NCBI GenBank assembly: GCA_021286965.1
Contig: JAJTBK010000554.1
Span: 1 to 12,497 of the forward strand
Reading direction: 5' to 3'
Length of the DNA: 12,497 bases
DNA from: Comamonadaceae bacterium
Lineage (GTDB): Bacteria > Pseudomonadota > Gammaproteobacteria > Burkholderiales > Burkholderiaceae_C
Position numbers and translations under genes: made by a program. This document shows positions 8,650 through 12,497 of this stretch, one piece after another. A model generated the notes under the pieces. It was not told the DNA's origin. It ran no database searches and worked only from the letters and a program-made list of their open reading frames with translations. Numbering within the stretch: the first letter of the stretch is position 1; each line of letters starts with the position of its first letter.

Positions 8650-9099
8650 ATGACGATTTGGAACCACGACCTGACCCTGGAGCAGCTCAACGCCTGGAGC
8701 GAGGGCTGCGCCGTCTCGCACCTGGGCATCGAGTTCACCGAGATCGGCGCCGACTACCTGCGCGCGCGCGTGCCGGTGGATGCGCGCACCAAGCAGCCCT
8801 ACGGCCTGCTGCACGGCGGCGTGAGCGTGGTGCTCGCCGAAACCCTGGGCTCGGTCGGCGCCGCCTGCGCCTGCCCGGCGGGGCACAAGGCGGTGGGGCT
8901 CGATATCAACGCCAACCACCTGCGCGCAGCCACCAGCGGCTGGGTCACGGGCACGGCGCGGCCGGTGCACATCGGCAAGAGCACCCAGGTGTGGCAGATC
9001 GACATGGTCAACGACGCCGGCGAGATGACCTGCGTCTCGCGCATCACCATGGCCATCCTCGCGCCCAAGGGGAACAAATTGGGGTCAGATTCCAATTAA
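8650..9099 (+). CDS. Hotdog-fold acyl-CoA thioesterase (PaaI/YdiI/MenI-like)
   Basis: Cytosolic thioesterase of 149 aa, very similar in layout to E. coli YdiI (1,4-dihydroxy-2-naphthoyl-CoA hydrolase), which hydrolyses aromatic and other acyl-CoAs. Key marks: TLEQLNAWSEG, PVDARTKQPYGLLHGGVSVVLAE with catalytic Glu64 (YdiI Glu63), GLDINANHLRA, and STQVWQIDMVNDAGEM. Start: ATG at 8650 with a strong AAGGAGA (8636-8642); an extension to 8632 would include this ribosome-binding site. The YdiI-like domain ends at about ITMAIL. The tail APKGNKLGSDSN is extra, and its last eight residues (142-149) plus the stop are encoded by the palindromic repeat beginning at 9073. A role in menaquinone synthesis is not implied; detoxification or aromatic-CoA turnover is equally possible. 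Confidence 0.92.
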   Translation: MTIWNHDLTLEQLNAWSEGCAVSHLGIEFTEIGADYLRARVPVDARTKQPYGLLHGGVSVVLAETLGSVGAACACPAGHKAVGLDINANHLRAATSGWVTGTARPVHIGKSTQVWQIDMVNDAGEMTCVSRITMAILAPKGNKLGSDSN

Positions 9100-9133
9100 T
9101 CGTCGATTAATTGGAATCTGACCCCAATTTGTT
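9073..9133. repeat. 61-bp perfect palindromic element (GGGGTCAGATTCC type)
   Basis: Two 30-bp arms (9073-9102 and 9104-9133) are exact reverse complements around one central T. The arms contain AAATTGGGGTCAGATTCC. A second partial copy of the arm end (ACCCCAATTT, 9136-9145) follows, so GGGG at 9069-9072 can also pair with CCCC at 9137-9140 across a 3-nt bulge. It is AT-richer than its surroundings and lies between convergent genes, supplying the thioesterase stop. It looks like a REP/MITE-type insertion and may also act as a transcription barrier. Confidence 0.85.
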
Positions 9134-9143
9134 GAACCCCAAT

Positions 9144-9710
9144 TTATTCTTCCTCCAAGCGCTTGAGCCGCTCGCTGTGCCAGTAGACCTCGGCGCCGCC
9201 GTCCATGCGGTTGAGCACGCGCGCGAGCACGAACAGCAGGTCTGAGAGGCGGTTGAGGTACTGGCGCGGGCCGGCGCGCATGGTTTCGGTGGCTTGCAGC
9301 GCGACCACGGCGCGCTCGGCGCGGCGCGCCACGGTGCGGCAGACATGGGCCTGGGCGGCGGCGCGCGTGCCCGCTGGCAGGATGAATTCCTGCAGGCGCG
9401 GTAGCTGCGCGTTGTACTGCGCCAGCGCCTGGTCGAGCTGCAGCAGGGCGCTGTCCTGCAGCAGCGCAAAGCCCGGCATGGCGAGCTCGCCGCCGAGGTT
9501 GAAGAGCTGGTGCTGGATGTCGATCAGCAGCTCGCGCACCTCGGGCGGCAGCGGCTCGCACAGCAGCAGGCCGAGGTGCGAGTTGAGCTCGTCCACGTCA
9601 CCCATGGCGTGCGGGCGGCCACTGTTCTTGGATACCCGGGTGTTGTTGCCCAGGCCGGTGCTGCCGTCGTCGCCGGTGCGGGTGGCAATTTGAGAGAGGC
9701 GATTACCCAT
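9144..9710 (-). CDS. PduO-type ATP:cob(I)alamin adenosyltransferase
   Basis: Transfers the 5'-deoxyadenosyl group of ATP to cob(I)alamin or cob(I)yrinic acid a,c-diamide, making adenosylcobalamin for enzymes such as methylmalonyl-CoA mutase. At 188 aa it is a standard single-domain PduO/MMAB protein. Seen: the N-terminal ATP-binding segment TRTGDDGSTGL (10-20), GDVDELNSHLG (37-47), FILPAGTRAAAQAHVCRTVARRAER (109-133) and YLNRLSDLLFVLAR (151-164). Start: ATG at 9710 with AGGAG 7 nt upstream; an in-frame extension to 9749 is not needed. The TAA stop (9144-9146) lies at the edge of a partial repeat copy, so the C-terminus LKRLEEE may have been set by the insertion. No other cobalamin gene is nearby. 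Confidence 0.94.
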   Translation of the reverse strand: MGNRLSQIATRTGDDGSTGLGNNTRVSKNSGRPHAMGDVDELNSHLGLLLCEPLPPEVRELLIDIQHQLFNLGGELAMPGFALLQDSALLQLDQALAQYNAQLPRLQEFILPAGTRAAAQAHVCRTVARRAERAVVALQATETMRAGPRQYLNRLSDLLFVLARVLNRMDGGAEVYWHSERLKRLEEE

Positions 9711-9748
9711 GAGAAGCTCCTTATGCATGGAGGTATTGCACTTCGGCA

Positions 9749-9802
9749 TTGGACGCTATCAAGGGTAAACCCTAGGATTGCGCCCATGCCCCATGTCGGG
9801 GC
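9749..9802 (+). promoter_or_regulatory. Candidate promoter/operator region between the adenosyltransferase and the 72-aa gene
   Basis: For the plus-strand gene, TTGGAC (9749-9754) and TAGGAT (9773-9778) are 18 bp apart, with the dyad AGGGT-AA-ACCCT (9762-9773) between them. On the minus strand TTGATA (9762-9757) could be a -35 for the adenosyltransferase. A GCCCC/GGGGC hairpin (9788-9802) lies in the plus-strand leader. All are modest matches. Confidence 0.3.
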
Positions 9803-9823
9803 GCCGTAACGAGGAATTTCACC

Positions 9824-10042
9824 ATGACCAGCATTGCCCATCCCCATTCCCTGCAGATTCCGGCAGGCGTGGCCGGTGTGGAGCGCATCGCCGCTGCCCT
9901 GCGCAGCCTGCTGCCAGCGCGCCGCGCCGCTGCGGCCCCGGCCCCGGTGGTCAATACCCTGCTGCAGCAAGAGCGCGCCGAGGCCGCCCTGGCCCGCGCC
10001 ACGCTGGGCATTGCGGTCAGCAATATCCGCCGCTACGACTGA
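9824..10042 (+). CDS. Small protein of unknown function (72 aa)
   Basis: I do not recognise this family. The start is well supported: ATG at 9824 preceded by GAGGAA (9811-9816) with a 7-nt gap. The product is 72 aa, with no signal peptide or transmembrane helix. The middle is Ala/Pro/Arg-rich (about 32-42, ARRAAAAPAPV), and the C-terminal half is predicted helical, ending QQERAEAALARATLGIAVSNIRRYD, which could be an interaction helix. It is divergent from the adenosyltransferase gene (113 bp between starts) and is followed 34 bp later by the long hairpin repeat, a fitting terminator. This supports an independently transcribed gene; function unknown. Confidence 0.65.
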   Translation: MTSIAHPHSLQIPAGVAGVERIAAALRSLLPARRAAAAPAPVVNTLLQQERAEAALARATLGIAVSNIRRYD

Positions 10043-10076
10043 AGCCGACCGTACCGGCGCCCGCATGGGCGTTAAT

Positions 10077-10170
10077 AAAAACGATAGCTGCCAGCGCTTA
10101 CCCTGTCTGGTTTTGATGGTGTTTTCCATCTGAAACCAAGGCGGAGCAAGCGCTGGCAGCTATCGTTTTT
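10077..10170. repeat. Comamonadaceae-type intergenic hairpin repeat, copy 2; bidirectional terminator
   Basis: Two 23-bp arms (10077-10099 and 10148-10170) are exact reverse complements, containing CGATAGCTGCCAGCGCTT and its complement, flanked by A5 on the left and T7 on the right. The 48-nt loop holds a second near-perfect hairpin (GGTTTTGATGG with CCATCTGAAACC, 10109-10136). It sits between the convergent 72-aa gene and pckG, and on either strand the stem ends in a T-run. It shares its core with copy 1 at 7314-7360. Confidence 0.85.
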
Positions 10171-10174
10171 TTAT

Positions 10175-10196
10175 GCCTGCCCCCGCAGGGGCAGGC
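10175..10196. repeat. GC-rich perfect hairpin 3' of pckG
   Basis: GCCTGCCCC and GGGGCAGGC form 9-bp perfect arms around CGCA, 12 bp downstream of the pckG stop. There is no T-run on the pckG strand next to it, so it probably stabilises the mRNA 3' end or assists the adjacent repeat-type terminator. Confidence 0.5.
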
Positions 10197-10208
10197 GCTG
10201 CCAGGGGT

Positions 10209-12074
<1,866 letters not shown>

Positions 12075-12089
12075 CGGAGCGTCCTCAAG

Positions 12090-12149
12090 TTGAAAAACCA
12101 TTTTTTCAAAGGCCGCGCACCGCACGAGAGGAGGTGGCTTTTGAAAAAA
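12090..12149 (-). promoter_or_regulatory. pckG leader with two mutually exclusive hairpins
   Basis: Read on the pckG strand, segment A (12149-12140, TTTTTTCAAA) can pair with segment B (12110-12101, TTTGAAAAAA; stem extended by CC/GG pairs). Segment B can instead pair with segment C (12097-12090, TTTTTCAA) across a 4-nt loop (ATGG). Segment C ends just upstream of the ribosome-binding site GAGGAC. The geometry allows a switch; no known riboswitch class is recognised. Confidence 0.4.
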
Positions 12150-12156
12150 CGGCTCA

Positions 12157-12189
12157 CTGTCACGCCGACAGAACCGATGATTTTATGAA
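12157..12189 (-). promoter_or_regulatory. Candidate pckG promoter and small dyad
   Basis: On the minus strand CATAAAAT (near 12188-12181) gives a -10-like TAAAAT; a -35 17 bp upstream (AACACA) is weak. Just downstream CTGTC/GACAG (12157-12171) is a 5-bp dyad with a 5-bp spacer. The call rests mainly on AT content and position. Confidence 0.25.
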
Positions 12190-12229
12190 ACCACGCTGAA
12201 ACTGTGTTGCCGTATGCTGGTAAATCTAT

Positions 12230-12261
12230 GCAAACGATGCATGTGGTTATGCATCGTTTGC
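12230..12261. repeat. 13-bp-arm inverted repeat between ilvA remnant and pckG
   Basis: GCAAACGATGCAT (12230-12242) and ATGCATCGTTTGC (12249-12261) are exact reverse complements with a 6-bp spacer. It begins 17 nt after the ilvA stop, so it could be a 3'-end hairpin, but it lacks a T-run. The ATGCAT symmetry upstream of pckG also fits a regulator-binding site. Confidence 0.55.
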
Positions 12262-12277
12262 GCGGTGACGCCGCCGC

Positions 12278-12448
12278 TCAGTGGTGCTCGGCCTGCATTC
12301 CGGCGGCGCGCAGCTGCGCCAGCACCTGCTGCACGTGCGCCTGGCCGCGCGTTTGCAGCACCAGTTCGATCTCGACGTTCTGCGCCGCCAGCATGGTGAA
12401 GGCGCGCTGGTGGTGCACTTCCTCGATGTTGGCGCCCGCCGCCGCCAC
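12278..12448 (-). CDS. ilvA: Threonine dehydratase C-terminal ACT domain, truncated at 5' end
   Basis: Only the last 56 residues remain: VAAAGANIEEVHHQRAF, then AAQNVEIELVLQTRGQAHVQQVL and the end QAEHH. This is the ACT-like regulatory tail of threonine ammonia-lyase of the short, single-ACT type (threonine to 2-oxobutanoate + NH3). Upstream, the frame reads non-family sequence (VRHRST) and then hits TAG at 12470-12472. The conserved PG-containing strand and the whole PLP domain are missing. Homology stops at about 12449, where plus-strand tam-like sequence begins. It is therefore either a rearranged gene remnant or an intact gene cut by an assembly join; the former would be a pseudogene. Confidence 0.8.
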   Translation of the reverse strand: MAAAGANIEEVHHQRAFTMLAAQNVEIELVLQTRGQAHVQQVLAQLRAAGMQAEHH

Positions 12449-12449
12449 C

Positions 12450-12497
12450 GTCGATCTGTGGCGCACCACCTACGTCCACCCGCTCGCCGGGCCGGAG
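12450..12497 (+). CDS. tam: Fragment resembling trans-aconitate 2-methyltransferase, internal piece
   Basis: The last 48 bases read VDLWRTTYVHPLAGPE on the plus strand, open to the window edge. This matches my memory of the conserved C-terminal region of Tam (S-adenosylmethionine-dependent methylation of trans-aconitate), where VD-W-TTY-H is followed by VEW..G(T/S)xLRP. No start codon or upstream Tam sequence exists; immediately left of it is the opposing ilvA tail. Sixteen residues are few, so the assignment is tentative. Confidence 0.5.

Noticed and set aside
7341..9110. 589-aa plus-strand frame spanning the solute-binding gene and thioesterase
   Set aside because: It reads antisense through one gene and out of frame through another, and crosses the divergent promoter region.
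7314..10170. CRISPR-like interpretation of the repeated AGCTGC hairpins
   Set aside because: Only two diverged copies nearly 3 kb apart with genes between them; no array spacing or cas genes.
10175..10196. GC-rich hairpin as the pckG rho-independent terminator by itself
   Set aside because: No T-run follows on the pckG strand; the neighbouring repeat at 10077-10170 is the better terminator.
12183..12479. Alternative 98-aa minus-strand frame over the ilvA remnant
   Set aside because: Out of frame with the ACT-domain sequence and lacking any family likeness.

Overview
The window looks like a chromosomal segment of a high-GC betaproteobacterium, most likely family Comamonadaceae (Acidovorax-like). 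The reasons are the strong GC bias with long spurious antisense reading frames, the protein sequences, and two copies of an intergenic hairpin repeat with an AGCTGCYAGCGC core, which I remember (not checked) as common in that family. I see no tRNA, rRNA, CRISPR array, phage gene or transposase gene.

Layout. (1) 48-1331 (+): a RutG-like NCS2 pyrimidine permease. (2) 1467-2984 (+): an AarC/Cat1-type succinyl-CoA:acetate CoA-transferase; its stop codon directly abuts the stop of the next, opposing gene. (3) 7242 down to 2985 (-): a compact five-gene unit, TetR regulator > HlyD-type periplasmic adaptor > FtsX/MacB-type ABC permease > ABC ATPase > small His-rich exported protein. The first two junctions are ATGA overlaps and the last two gaps are 4 and 11 bp. 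A dyad buried in the promoter suggests autorepression, and the regulator's transcript may be leaderless. (4) 8480 down to 7359 (-): a LivK-like solute-binding protein with no transporter partners here, ending in a hairpin terminator built from the family repeat. (5) 8650-9099 (+): a YdiI/MenI-like hotdog thioesterase, divergent from (4) across a 169-bp region containing an AT-rich dyad. (6) 9710 down to 9144 (-): a PduO-type cob(I)alamin adenosyltransferase. Between (5) and (6) lies a 61-bp perfect palindrome that supplies the last eight codons of the thioesterase. (7) 9824-10042 (+): a 72-aa protein of unknown function, followed by a second, longer copy of the hairpin repeat. (8) 12074 down to 10209 (-): GTP-dependent PEP carboxykinase (pckG) with a structured leader. 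(9) 12278-12448 (-): the C-terminal ACT-domain end of a threonine dehydratase, cut off at about 12449, where the sequence switches to a fragment on the other strand that reads like trans-aconitate methyltransferase.

Functionally, the CoA-transferase, PEP carboxykinase, thioesterase and cobalamin adenosyltransferase fit growth on acetate, short acyl-CoAs and organic acids with gluconeogenesis. They are not one operon. The five-gene export unit is the main co-ordinated system; its substrate cannot be read from sequence. The most notable observations are the ilvA/tam junction at the right edge, the alternative hairpins in the pckG leader, the repeat captured as coding sequence, and the substituted D-loop residue in the ABC ATPase. 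No gap between genes exceeds about 210 bp.
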